64,000 nt of DNA, taken from positions 110,858 through 174,857 of the forward strand of contig JANREK010000010.1 of the NCBI GenBank assembly GCA_030726065.1, read 5' to 3'. Positions 17,481-26,705 of the stretch are shown piece after piece (position 1 is the first letter of the stretch; each line of letters begins with the position of its first letter). The stretch is from Sediminibacterium sp. (GTDB lineage: Bacteria; Bacteroidota; Bacteroidia; Chitinophagales; Chitinophagaceae). The notes under the pieces are model-generated. The model was not told the origin of the DNA. It saw only the letters and a list, made by a program, of their open reading frames with translations, and did not search any database. Both the position numbers and the translations under genes were made by a program.

Positions 17481-18821
17481 ATGGGATGTGGATCATGTGG
17501 AACTGGTAAACCAGGCGGTTGCAAAAGCAACGGTGGTTGTAGCACAGGTGGATGTAACCGTTTAAATGTGCATGATTGGTTAAGCGATTTACCTATTGAC
17601 GATATGAATAGTCAATGTAAGGTAGTTGAGGTTAGTTTTAACAAAGGTAGTCGTAAAGATTTCTTTAAAAATTTAAGTAGCCAAATTTTTGAAAAGGGCG
17701 ATTATGTCACTGTCGAAGGCGTAAATGGCTTTGACTTAGGTGAAGTTAGTTTGACAGGTGAACTGGTAAGGTTGCAACTTAAAAAAAGAGGCATAGAAGA
17801 AACTAGCGTTGAAATCAAAAAAATTCTTAGACCAAGTAACGAAAGAGATATTGAAGCTTTTAAAATTAGTAAAAGCAGGGAGGCAGATATACTTGCAAAA
17901 AGTCGTGCGCATGCAAGATACTTTAGATTGCAAATGAAATTAAGCGAGGTAGAAATTCAGGCAGATGGTAAAAAAGGAACTTTCTTTTATACCGCCGATG
18001 ATCGTATTGATTTTAGAGAACTAATTAGAATATTCGCAACCGAGTTTAAAGTAAAAGTGGAGATGCGTCAAATAGGCATCCGACAAGAAGCTGCAAAAGT
18101 GGGAGGTATTGGAAGTTGTGGTCGTGAACTTTGTTGTAGTACTTGGTTACATGACTTTAAAAGCGTCAACACCACTGCCGCACGTTATCAAAACTTATCC
18201 ATTAATCAAACGAAGTTGAGTGGCCAATGTGGTCGCCTTAAATGTTGTTTGAATTTTGAATTAGATACTTACTTGGATGCATTACAAGCGTTCCCTGATT
18301 ATGCGGATAATTTGCAAACAGTCATGGGGCAGGCGTTTTTAATTAAAAAAGATATTTTCAAAAATTTAATGTGGTATACTTTGCCTAATAACACAAAGCA
18401 TTTCCCTTTAACTATTGAAAGAGTGAAGGAAATAAAAGATTTAAACAAACAAGGGATCGCAGTTGAAGAATTACAAGCAGTGGAGGTGACAAGCGGTAAG
18501 CCTAAAGAGGTAGAACCTGACTTCGTAGATGTAGTTGGTCAGATTAGTTTAAAAAGTTTAGAGAAAAATGATCGTCGTCGTCGCGATCAACAAAGATTCA
18601 ATAATAACGATCGTCGTCCGAATAACGATAGACCGAATAACGACAGACCATACAATGATCGTCCAGGACCTAATCGTCCAGAATGGCAACCAGGAAATTC
18701 TGCAGGTGGAAGACCGATGAATAATAATCGTCCACCCATGAATCGCCCTAATAACGGACCAAGCAATGGGCCATCCAACGGACCAAGCACCCCACCAAGT
18801 AATCCGCCTTCTGCAAATTAA
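17481..18821 (+). CDS. ricT: RicT (YaaT/PSP1-domain) iron-sulfur regulatory protein
   Basis: The protein has 446 residues. The extreme N-terminus is cysteine-rich (C3, C6, C14, C20, C25) and glycine-rich. The PSP1 core carries the two conserved clusters GSCGRELCC (about 211-219) and CGRLKCC (about 250-256). In Bacillus RicT joins RicA and RicF in a complex with 4Fe-4S clusters that steers RNase Y mRNA processing; the role in Bacteroidota is not established. From about 365 on there is an added tail rich in Asn, Arg, Asp and Pro with repeated NNDRP and NGPS units, probably disordered. A hairpin overlaps the stop codon. gldH, often its neighbour in gliding relatives, is 8 kb away here. Confidence 0.9.
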   Translation: MGCGSCGTGKPGGCKSNGGCSTGGCNRLNVHDWLSDLPIDDMNSQCKVVEVSFNKGSRKDFFKNLSSQIFEKGDYVTVEGVNGFDLGEVSLTGELVRLQLKKRGIEETSVEIKKILRPSNERDIEAFKISKSREADILAKSRAHARYFRLQMKLSEVEIQADGKKGTFFYTADDRIDFRELIRIFATEFKVKVEMRQIGIRQEAAKVGGIGSCGRELCCSTWLHDFKSVNTTAARYQNLSINQTKLSGQCGRLKCCLNFELDTYLDALQAFPDYADNLQTVMGQAFLIKKDIFKNLMWYTLPNNTKHFPLTIERVKEIKDLNKQGIAVEELQAVEVTSGKPKEVEPDFVDVVGQISLKSLEKNDRRRRDQQRFNNNDRRPNNDRPNNDRPYNDRPGPNRPEWQPGNSAGGRPMNNNRPPMNRPNNGPSNGPSNGPSTPPSNPPSAN

Positions 18822-18838
18822 AATTTGCAGTGTCTTTT
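18811..18838 (+). terminator. Terminator overlapping the ricT stop codon
   Basis: CTGCAAAT (18811-18818) and ATTTGCAG (18823-18830) are exact reverse complements. The four loop bases are TAAA, so the ricT stop codon TAA (18819-18821) lies in the loop. TGTCTTTTTA follows. This is a good intrinsic terminator that doubles as the last codons of the gene. Confidence 0.7.
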
Positions 18839-18877
18839 TACTACCCCTATTTGACTTAAATGCATTTAGTAAGGCAA

Positions 18878-20602
18878 CTATTGGTATAATTTTTCCAATT
18901 CATCCCTTGTAAAATCCATTAAAGTTTTTACATAACTGGGTGAAAAGTCAAAGGAGATACCTGCAGTCTGATAAAGTTCAGGTAGTGTTTTTGTACCTCC
19001 TAAACTTAAAGCGTTCATATAATTTTCCAACGCAAGTGTTGGATTTTTTTGATACTGCATCCACATCCCAATGGCCCCTAATTGCGCGATGCCATATTCA
19101 ATGTAATAAAAGGGTACTTCAAATAAATGCAATTGTCTTTGCCATCCAATTGCACGATACTGATCTAATCCACTATAGTCAATGCTATTGGTTGAAAATT
19201 CCTTTGCAATAGTTATCCATGCTTGGGTACGTTCCTCAATAGAATGATTCGGATTTTCATACACCCAATGTTGAAATTTATCAATGATAGCAATCCATGG
19301 AAAAATAGTAATGGTACGTTCCAATTGGTGCTCTTGTGCGCGATTTAAATCATGGACATTATCAAAAAATGCTTGCCAATGATTCATGGTAAATAGTTCC
19401 ATAGACATGCTTGCTACTTCCGCAATTTCCATAGGATATTCTTTAAATGCAGATAAGGACAAGGGGTGTGCTAAAAATGAATGTATCGCATGTCCCACTT
19501 CGTGTACCATGGTGGTAACATCGCTCATTTGACCAGCGGCATTCATAAAAATGAAAGGGGCACCCGATTCCGCTAATGGACAATTATATCCTCCTGGCGC
19601 TTTTCCTTGCCTACTTTCTAAATCAAAATGTTTTAAGGAATCCATTTTTTTCAAACAGTCCGCAAAAAATGGATTGATTTGTTCAAAGCAGGAAACCGAT
19701 TTATTATATAAATCTTGCCCGTCCGTAAATGGGCGCAAAGGCTTTGTGCCAATTGGTTCCGCTTCCGTGTCCCATGGCTTTAAAGTTACTAATCCTAATT
19801 TATTTTTTTTACGTTCGTAAATTTTATCAATAATTGGAAGCACATGTGTTTTGATGGCCTCATGAAATTTAAAACAATCTTCCTTCGTGTAATCAAACCT
19901 GCCTAATTCTGCAAATTTATAATCCCGATAATTTTCAAATCCTGCATTCAAAGCAACCTGATGTCTTTTTTGAATGAGTGAAGTAAACAAATCATGCATT
20001 TCTTGTTGGTCTTGTAAACGACGCTCTTGAATTTTTAAATACACTTCTTCTCTTTTTGCACGATCCTCACTTTCTAAATATTGGGCAGCTTGTTGTAAAG
20101 TATATTCTTTATCATCCACCGTAATGGTCATTCTTCCGGCAATGGTGCCATACTGTTGTTGCAAAACGCTTAACTCCGCCTGCAACTTTATATTTTCTTC
20201 TCTAAATAATTCAATGCTTTTTTTAACGGATCTTAAATAAGTAAAATATTCCTTTTCATCCAACTCATTGGTAAATGGACATTGAATTAATTTTTTATTT
20301 AAGGCATCTGCATAAGGTTGAATTTTGGGTTGAATTTCCATACAGAAAAAAGTAAATGCCGCCTCCAAGCTTTTATCTGTGGTATCACAAGTCATTTTAA
20401 TCTGTCTCCAACAGGCATCTTCACTTACAAAAGCCTCCAGTTCACTTAAGTCCTGCATCCATGATTCTAGGGTCAATTTATTGGTAATTTCCCTATCCAA
20501 TAAGGCCTTGAAATAAGGCTCCAGGCTTTCCCATTGGGTAAGTTCAAAATTCGCAGGTAAAAATTGATGGGGTCGCTTTTGAATGTCCGCAGTTCTGTGC
20601 AT
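18878..20602 (-). CDS. M3 family oligoendopeptidase
   Basis: A cytoplasmic zinc metallopeptidase of 574 residues. The zinc site is HEVGH (about 365-369) in the longer MVHEVGHAIHSF, with the downstream glutamate in PMEIAEVASMSMELF. Both are typical of PepF/M3 oligoendopeptidases that cut short peptides. The C-terminal region YYIEYGIAQLGAIGMW is also conserved. Length is normal. The gene is divergent from mutL, 57 bases apart; a TAAATTTG box on the minus strand (20622-20629) is a fair -7 candidate. Confidence 0.93.
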   Translation of the reverse strand: MHRTADIQKRPHQFLPANFELTQWESLEPYFKALLDREITNKLTLESWMQDLSELEAFVSEDACWRQIKMTCDTTDKSLEAAFTFFCMEIQPKIQPYADALNKKLIQCPFTNELDEKEYFTYLRSVKKSIELFREENIKLQAELSVLQQQYGTIAGRMTITVDDKEYTLQQAAQYLESEDRAKREEVYLKIQERRLQDQQEMHDLFTSLIQKRHQVALNAGFENYRDYKFAELGRFDYTKEDCFKFHEAIKTHVLPIIDKIYERKKNKLGLVTLKPWDTEAEPIGTKPLRPFTDGQDLYNKSVSCFEQINPFFADCLKKMDSLKHFDLESRQGKAPGGYNCPLAESGAPFIFMNAAGQMSDVTTMVHEVGHAIHSFLAHPLSLSAFKEYPMEIAEVASMSMELFTMNHWQAFFDNVHDLNRAQEHQLERTITIFPWIAIIDKFQHWVYENPNHSIEERTQAWITIAKEFSTNSIDYSGLDQYRAIGWQRQLHLFEVPFYYIEYGIAQLGAIGMWMQYQKNPTLALENYMNALSLGGTKTLPELYQTAGISFDFSPSYVKTLMDFTRDELEKLYQ

Positions 20603-20659
20603 TAGATGAAATTTTAAGTGGCAAATTTACTACTTTTACACACTACAAAACATTAAAAC

Positions 20660-22531
20660 TTGCCTGATACCATTCATTTACTTCCGGACCACATTGCTAA
20701 TCAAATTGCTGCAGGCGAGGTGATTCAAAGGCCAGCTAGTGCCGTAAAGGAATTAATGGAAAATGCGGTAGATGCAGGTGCTACTCAGATAAAATTAATT
20801 GTCAATGATGCGGGAAAGGCCTTAATTCAAGTCATTGATAATGGGAAAGGCATGAGCGTTGCGGATGCCCAAAATGCATTTGCCCGACATGCCACCAGTA
20901 AAATAAGTACGATTGAGGATCTATTTCAAATAAGAACTATGGGATTTCGTGGGGAAGCCCTCGCCTCCATCGCAGCCGTTGCGCAAGTAAGTTTAAAAAC
21001 CAAAAGATCCGAAGATGAATTGGGGACCTTGGTTGAAATTGAAAATAGTAAAGTAACGGAGTTTACTTCAATTGCACATGACACCGGCACCAGTATCTCG
21101 ATGAAAAATTTATTTTTCAATGTGCCTGCGCGTCGCAATTTTTTAAAGAGCAACGCAGCAGAATTAAAACATATCATTGAAGAGTTTACAAGAGTCGCGC
21201 TTTCCTTTCCTGAAATATTTTTTAGTTTAACAAGTAACGGACAGGATGTGTATCATTGGGAGGGCGGCAGCTTTAAACAAAGAGCCATTCAAGTGCTGGG
21301 AAATAATTATCAAACAAAACTAGTAACTGTAGGTGAACAAACAGATTACTTAACAGTATCCGGTTTTGTGGGCAAACCCGAAACTGCACGTAAAACAAGA
21401 AGCGACCAATACTTTTTTGTAAATCGTCGTTTTATAAAAAGCGCCTATTTACATCATGCAGTTGCCAATGCATTTGAAGGATTACTTTCCAAGGACAGTT
21501 ACCCCAGCTATATATTATACATTGATGTGGACCCTTCACAAATTGACATCAATGTACATCCCACTAAACAAGAAATTAAATTCGAAGACGATAAAATAAT
21601 ATACGCCTTTGTGCAAGCTGCAGTGAAACATGCATTGGCACAATTTAGCATAGCACCTTCCTTAGATTTTTCATTAGATGCCGATATCCAACAATTGGAT
21701 GCAATACAAAAGCCATTCACTACTGATAAAATTCAAACGGCCACGAGCAATTCATTATACGCAGGATTTACACAAAAAAATCAAGCGCATTTTATACCTA
21801 AATCGAGTAGTACTAACGATACGGATTGGAAAAGTTTTTTCACCAATATTCCCGGTACGTCTAATGAATCTAGTGAAATATCAGAAGATACACCCCCTAA
21901 CGAATCTTATATTGTAAAGCCATCCTCCATGGGATTGTATAAGGAGGACGAAGGTTTAAGCGTACTTGAAGATGCACTTTTATTGCAATTACATAATACC
22001 TATATTATCGCCCCTACCCAAAGTGGCTGCATCATATTACATCAGCAATTGGCACATGAGCGTGTTTTGTATGAAAAATACCAAAAAGCAAGTTCACATC
22101 CCCATGCCACACAAAAAAGTTTATTTCCAGTGGTGTTGGAACTGAGTCCAAGTGATGCGATACTATTAGATGAAATGTTGGAAGACCTTTCCATTATTGG
22201 ATATGAGATAGAATCTTTTGGGAATAATAGTTTTATCATTCAAGGCATACCTGCTGATGTATTATCAGGCAATGAAAAAAATGCTATTGAATTATTATTA
22301 GAGCAGTTTAAACATTTTACTGGTGAAGTAAAATATAGTAAAAGAGAAAAATTAATCCGTTGTATGTCCAGACAGATGGCTATTAAAGCTGGACAAAGTT
22401 TATCCCAAAAAGAAATGCATACAATAATTCAATCACTAAGTGATTGTGATATACCCAACGTAACCGCATCTGGTGCGCCTACCTACATTGAATTTAAGGA
22501 ATCCTACTTGGATGGATTGTTTTCTAGATAA
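20660..22531 (+). CDS. mutL: DNA mismatch repair protein MutL
   Basis: The protein has 623 residues. The N-terminal GHKL ATPase is complete: ELMENAVDAGA (31-41) with the catalytic E31 and Mg-binding N35, DNGKGMS, and FRGEALASI. The start must be TTG 20660, because no ATG or GTG lies in frame ahead of the conserved IHLLPDHIANQIAAGEV. The C-terminal dimerisation domain is present, but where endonuclease MutL proteins have DQHAxxE this protein has LHQQLAHERVLYE (about 461-473). No CPHGRP-like motif is seen near the end, where NVTASGAPTYIEF stands instead. It may therefore not nick DNA itself. It ends 6 bases from the convergent dacB. Confidence 0.94.
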   Translation: MPDTIHLLPDHIANQIAAGEVIQRPASAVKELMENAVDAGATQIKLIVNDAGKALIQVIDNGKGMSVADAQNAFARHATSKISTIEDLFQIRTMGFRGEALASIAAVAQVSLKTKRSEDELGTLVEIENSKVTEFTSIAHDTGTSISMKNLFFNVPARRNFLKSNAAELKHIIEEFTRVALSFPEIFFSLTSNGQDVYHWEGGSFKQRAIQVLGNNYQTKLVTVGEQTDYLTVSGFVGKPETARKTRSDQYFFVNRRFIKSAYLHHAVANAFEGLLSKDSYPSYILYIDVDPSQIDINVHPTKQEIKFEDDKIIYAFVQAAVKHALAQFSIAPSLDFSLDADIQQLDAIQKPFTTDKIQTATSNSLYAGFTQKNQAHFIPKSSSTNDTDWKSFFTNIPGTSNESSEISEDTPPNESYIVKPSSMGLYKEDEGLSVLEDALLLQLHNTYIIAPTQSGCIILHQQLAHERVLYEKYQKASSHPHATQKSLFPVVLELSPSDAILLDEMLEDLSIIGYEIESFGNNSFIIQGIPADVLSGNEKNAIELLLEQFKHFTGEVKYSKREKLIRCMSRQMAIKAGQSLSQKEMHTIIQSLSDCDIPNVTASGAPTYIEFKESYLDGLFSR

Positions 22532-22537
22532 GCAGCT

Positions 22538-23854
22538 TTAATTTTTTTTCGCTACTGATATCAAATAAGCTTCCACTGCTTTTCTTACGCCCGTACTGTT
22601 CGGACTCATGTGATTTGATACCAAAATTGAAAAATATAATTTTTGATTTTTCTGCGTGTAAATAAATCCACTTAAAGCAATTTGACCGCCTAAGCTGCCT
22701 GTTTTAGCATGTATTTCGCCTGGAAAGTTTTTGTAATAAGCAGACAAAGTCCCTTCTCCGCCAGTTTCAAATATATGTGTTACCCGCTTTTGTCCGAATT
22801 CATCTTGCATCTTTTTCAATATGGCAACATAATTTTCAGGTGTATTTAAATTATACCTACTTAAACCACTGCCATCTACCCAACGCATTTTTTGTGGCAG
22901 CCCTGCAAAATCATTTTTAAGCAGGCTGTCAATAAAAGCAGCATCATCCATCCTACCCAACAATTGCTGAGATCCCATTAATAAAACCTGTTCTGCGAAA
23001 AAGTTATCACTTCGACGCATCATTATTTTTAAAAGCGAATCTGTAGGAACAGTTTTAACAAGCTGTTGTGGCAATTTCGAAAAATCATCCCCAATATTTA
23101 GTTTTACTTTTAAAGTATCTTGAAGTAAATACACAGGCAAATTGGGTTCAAAATAGGAATCAAAAGGAACCTGAAAATAAGGAGCAGCATTTTTTTGACC
23201 ATCGGTATAAAACTGATTCCCTACTAATTTCCGCGTCCAGTTTTTTTGATAAACCGTGCTTATATCAGTGATGTCCTTAAAAAATGTAAACGGCTTGATG
23301 GCTAATTTTCCATTGCCTTGATAAAAATGCACCACATTCCCATAAATAGGCATTCTGCTTCGTTCTGGCTGATAGTCCTCGCCATAATCGTTCCAAGCCC
23401 AGCCATTGCCCATATGTCCAAATTGGTCATTAGCTTTTGTTGGTTGAATCACTACTTGCTTGTTGGTGTTTTTAATAAGTGCAACGACAGGCTGGTAGTT
23501 AAAATCGGGATGTAAAAAACTTGGATCCCCCAACGGGGTTAAAAATAAGGTGTCTGCATTTTCGGCCATACTAAATCCTGGCAAGAAATCGCCCAAGTAT
23601 TTCAAACCTACATAAGTAGCCAAAATTTTAGTGTTGCTAGCGGGTGTAAAATAATGATCACTTTGGTATTGATCAATCCAAGATTGCTTGGTATCATTGT
23701 ATACTGCAATACCGACATGCGCGCCCTTGAGCGCAGTGGTTTGTAATAATGTTTTTTGCGCTTTTTGTATACTACACGCACTTAACACAACAATAAATAC
23801 AATTGATAATAAATGTAAAGGAGTGACTACTCCCTTTCTAAGGCCCTTAACCAT
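22538..23854 (-). CDS. dacB: D-alanyl-D-alanine carboxypeptidase/endopeptidase (PBP4, S13 family)
   Basis: The protein has 438 residues. It has an N-terminal export signal ending in a lipobox-like LSAC (C27), so it may be a lipoprotein in the periplasm. The three active-site motifs of S13 penicillin-binding proteins are present: SNTK (S73, K76), SDN (about 281) and KTG (about 384, HAKTGSLGG). It trims or cleaves D-Ala cross-links in peptidoglycan. Its start overlaps the end of the upstream ureohydrolase-like gene by 28 bases, so the two are likely coupled. Confidence 0.9.
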   Translation of the reverse strand: MVKGLRKGVVTPLHLLSIVFIVVLSACSIQKAQKTLLQTTALKGAHVGIAVYNDTKQSWIDQYQSDHYFTPASNTKILATYVGLKYLGDFLPGFSMAENADTLFLTPLGDPSFLHPDFNYQPVVALIKNTNKQVVIQPTKANDQFGHMGNGWAWNDYGEDYQPERSRMPIYGNVVHFYQGNGKLAIKPFTFFKDITDISTVYQKNWTRKLVGNQFYTDGQKNAAPYFQVPFDSYFEPNLPVYLLQDTLKVKLNIGDDFSKLPQQLVKTVPTDSLLKIMMRRSDNFFAEQVLLMGSQQLLGRMDDAAFIDSLLKNDFAGLPQKMRWVDGSGLSRYNLNTPENYVAILKKMQDEFGQKRVTHIFETGGEGTLSAYYKNFPGEIHAKTGSLGGQIALSGFIYTQKNQKLYFSILVSNHMSPNSTGVRKAVEAYLISVAKKN

Positions 23855-24960
23855 CTTTCTGGAATTTCGTTATTGGAAGCTACTAAATAATCTTTGTAAC
23901 TACAAGGCGCCCATTCATTATTGTGCACTTGCATCCACCATCTGCCCGTGCTCTTGCTTTGTAAAAAATTGGTTTCGATATCCGAAAATGCAATATGAAA
24001 TTCTTTGAACTTATCTGATTCCGTTAATGGCGCTTCTTTTTTACCTTTTTGTAAACCATCCATAATGTACCAAAACATTTGCGCAATTTGAATGGCTGTC
24101 ATATTGTTTACATCGAGTTCAGCTTGATATCCAAACAAACCAATAGTACTTGTTTTCCAACTCATCCCCGCATACTGCATTAAGGTACAGGACTCTTCGC
24201 CATTAAAACCATTTGGTGTAATTAAATTTGCAGGCGCTTGCGCATTTTGTATTGCACTAATATCAAAACTTAGCATGTGACTGTCTCTGATCACTGGTTC
24301 CATTTCCTCAATACCTTCCCGAACCTTCCCTAATCTAAAACAATCAAATCTGAGTTTATCAATCGTTTCCAACATATGCGGATGCATGAAATAACTTTGA
24401 AAACCTATATGACTATAATGATTCAAATGATTAGGCAAGCCAGTAAATAATTCTTCTAAAAAATGATCCCTGGGTAAGCGCGCTTCCAAGTCCAAATCAA
24501 TTTTTGCATCCACCACAACTGCGTTTACTAAAGTGGGTATAGAAGTATAGGCATGATATTGTGCAAGGGTTAAATCATGTGCACCGCCAATAATGACAAC
24601 TTTTTTATTCTGCAATAGCAATTCAGATATCACTGTCCGAAGAGCCGCGTAGCTATCTTGTATACTTTGCCCAATTTTAACATTTCCAATATCCACTACA
24701 TTGACCTGTGCATGCCAATAGTACAAATCATACAAAGCAGTCCGAATCGCATTGGCGGCAGTATGACCATGTAAAGCATGGCCCGCACCCCTGCATTCTC
24801 CAGCACCAATAATGACAATATCTGCTTCTACTATATCAGGCAGGTTCCCCTCATTTACTTTAATATGCTTTCCTAGCTGCGTATCGCGATACCCCTCATC
24901 ATTGGATATATGAGCGATATTAATAGGTTCTAAAAAAACTTGAATGGAGGACAATGACAT
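23827..24960 (-). CDS. Ureohydrolase-fold (formimidoylglutamase/arginase-like) protein with lost metal ligands
   Basis: The protein has 377 residues and the arginase/agmatinase fold. The first ligand motif survives as IIGGAHDLT (H128). The second, normally DAHxDxH, reads DAKIDLD (D151, K153, D155), so a ligand histidine has become lysine. The third, normally SxDxDxxDP, reads SFDISAIQNA (D233, S235), so an aspartate has become serine. It is therefore unlikely to hold the usual two-manganese centre. Proteins annotated as formimidoylglutamase in Bacteroidota share this general look. No histidine-degradation (hut) gene is nearby. It sits between a two-component system (60-base gap) and dacB (28-base overlap). 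Confidence 0.78.
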   Translation of the reverse strand: MSLSSIQVFLEPINIAHISNDEGYRDTQLGKHIKVNEGNLPDIVEADIVIIGAGECRGAGHALHGHTAANAIRTALYDLYYWHAQVNVVDIGNVKIGQSIQDSYAALRTVISELLLQNKKVVIIGGAHDLTLAQYHAYTSIPTLVNAVVVDAKIDLDLEARLPRDHFLEELFTGLPNHLNHYSHIGFQSYFMHPHMLETIDKLRFDCFRLGKVREGIEEMEPVIRDSHMLSFDISAIQNAQAPANLITPNGFNGEESCTLMQYAGMSWKTSTIGLFGYQAELDVNNMTAIQIAQMFWYIMDGLQKGKKEAPLTESDKFKEFHIAFSDIETNFLQSKSTGRWWMQVHNNEWAPCSYKDYLVASNNEIPERWLRALERE

Positions 24961-25020
24961 ACGCGTAGTTTAACTACCAGTATTAACGAAAAAAAGGGCC
25001 ACAGATTGCATCCCTACTGA

Positions 25021-25725
25021 TTAATCTTGAAATTTATAGCCTACCCCCCGGATGGAGATAAAATGTAAGGGTGATTTGGGATCTAATTCGAAATACTTCC
25101 TAAAATTTAGAATAAAATTATCAATGGTACGTGTATTTGGAAATACATTATACCCCCATACACTTTGCAGGATCCGCTCCCTTGTAATGATGGTATGTTT
25201 ATTTTCAATCAATAACTTTAAGAGCATTGCTTCCTTTTTGGTTAAATTTATTTTTTCGCCGTTATACAATCTGGCTTCAAGTAATGTAAAGTGAACTGTA
25301 TTACCCATAAAAGAATACAGTTCCAAATTGTTTGGAACTGCGCTATTTACGCTTGATTTTTGTATCAATTTAGATACCCTTAATAAAAGTTCTTCCAAAT
25401 TAAAAGGCTTGGTCATGTAGTCATCTGCGCCAATCTTTAAACCTTGCACCCTATTTGCGCTGGTGTTTTTTGCGCTTAATATTAAGATAGGGGTGTTATT
25501 GTTATGTATCCGAACAGTTTCAATAATGGAGTATCCATCAATGCCTGGCAGCATGATGTCTAAAATAATCAAATCAAAAATAGACCCTTGAATTTGTTGC
25601 AACGCCTTGGGTCCATCATAAGCAGAGCTAACCTCATATCCTTCCAATGTTAAATTTAACTTGAGCGCCTCATGTAAATGCTGCTCATCTTCCACCAGTA
25701 AAATGGTATTCTTTTGAGTACTCAT
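25021..25725 (-). CDS. OmpR-family response regulator
   Basis: The protein has 234 residues. The receiver domain has acidic pair E12/D13, phospho-acceptor D56 in ILDIMLPGIDGY and K106 in YMTKPFN. The C-terminal winged helix (about 140-234) has the OmpR pattern, ending RTIDNFILNFRKYFE and SIRGVGYKF. It binds DNA as a phosphorylated dimer. Its ATG overlaps the stop of the histidine kinase by one base, so this is its cognate regulator. Targets are unknown; the physical link with gldH makes envelope or motility genes plausible (inference). Confidence 0.93.
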   Translation of the reverse strand: MSTQKNTILLVEDEQHLHEALKLNLTLEGYEVSSAYDGPKALQQIQGSIFDLIILDIMLPGIDGYSIIETVRIHNNNTPILILSAKNTSANRVQGLKIGADDYMTKPFNLEELLLRVSKLIQKSSVNSAVPNNLELYSFMGNTVHFTLLEARLYNGEKINLTKKEAMLLKLLIENKHTIITRERILQSVWGYNVFPNTRTIDNFILNFRKYFELDPKSPLHFISIRGVGYKFQD

Positions 25726-26705
25726 TATATTGGAAAGTTTATTTTGAAAATGCTGCCGTTGGGTGTATTCGCATCTACAGTAATCGTTGCCTGATGAAAT
25801 TCGCTGATCTTTTTACATAGATACAATCCTAGACCAGTACCCTTTGTTGTTCGGGTGGATTCATCTCCAATGCGGTAAAATTTTTCAAATATTTTATCGC
25901 GTTCTTCCATTGGAATGCCTACTCCTTCATCTTTAACTATTAATTGTATTTGATTTTCTTGGGTAGTAAGTAACACCGTAATCGGGCTAGATAGGGTTGA
26001 ATATTTATGGGCATTATCCAATAAATTATTAACCAATAGCTGAATCAGCAATGGTTCTGCTTGTATAAAAACCGACGGAGTAACGGTTGTAATTAATACG
26101 CGTTGTTCAAATCGCTCTTGAAAGGAATCAACTAACTTTTGAACAATGTCAGACAAATCTACGTCTTGCATATTAGATTCATATTTACCCATATCTAACT
26201 GCGAGGCTAATAAAATATTATTACAAAGGGCATCTAATCGGTGTGTTTCCTTTAATGTATTTTCAATCAGCATTTTTTTCTGCGCTGGGGCTAATTCTCT
26301 TTTAAGTAAAGTTTCAATATTCAACTGCGTAATGGCAATAGGCGTTTTTAATTCATGTGTTACCGCCATCATGAAATTTTGTTGCTGATTAGAATATCTT
26401 AGCTGCTTTAATAACGACCTGTAAACATAGATCGCTCCTAATAAAAATAAAAAAAGAAAAGTGACCCCTTCGTAAATATATTGTTTTGTTTTTCTTACCT
26501 CAAATGATTCAATAGCTTTTACTTTTTCATATAAAGCAGGGTCGTCTGTTCGAATAGATTGGAATTTAACTGTTGCAATTTCACTATTTTGTTTTTCCAG
26601 AGAAACATACCACCAAACAAATGCAGCAATCATATAGGTAAGAAAAACCCAATAAATAAAGTTGACAAACTTTAATTTGCTGATATTAAACCATCTCATT
26701 TTCAT
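25725..26705 (-). CDS. Sensor histidine kinase, partner of the adjacent response regulator
   Basis: The protein has 326 residues. Two membrane helices (about 16-34 and 80-97) enclose a short periplasmic region of some 45 residues, so sensing is likely in or near the membrane. H117 in AVTHELKTPIAI is the phosphorylated residue. The N box NNLLDNAHKYS, the G1 box DEGVGIP and the G2 box GTGLGLYLCKK are intact. No HAMP or PAS domain is evident. Its start overlaps the end of gldH by 4 bases and its end overlaps the response regulator by 1 base. Confidence 0.93.
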   Translation of the reverse strand: MKMRWFNISKLKFVNFIYWVFLTYMIAAFVWWYVSLEKQNSEIATVKFQSIRTDDPALYEKVKAIESFEVRKTKQYIYEGVTFLFLFLLGAIYVYRSLLKQLRYSNQQQNFMMAVTHELKTPIAITQLNIETLLKRELAPAQKKMLIENTLKETHRLDALCNNILLASQLDMGKYESNMQDVDLSDIVQKLVDSFQERFEQRVLITTVTPSVFIQAEPLLIQLLVNNLLDNAHKYSTLSSPITVLLTTQENQIQLIVKDEGVGIPMEERDKIFEKFYRIGDESTRTTKGTGLGLYLCKKISEFHQATITVDANTPNGSIFKINFPI

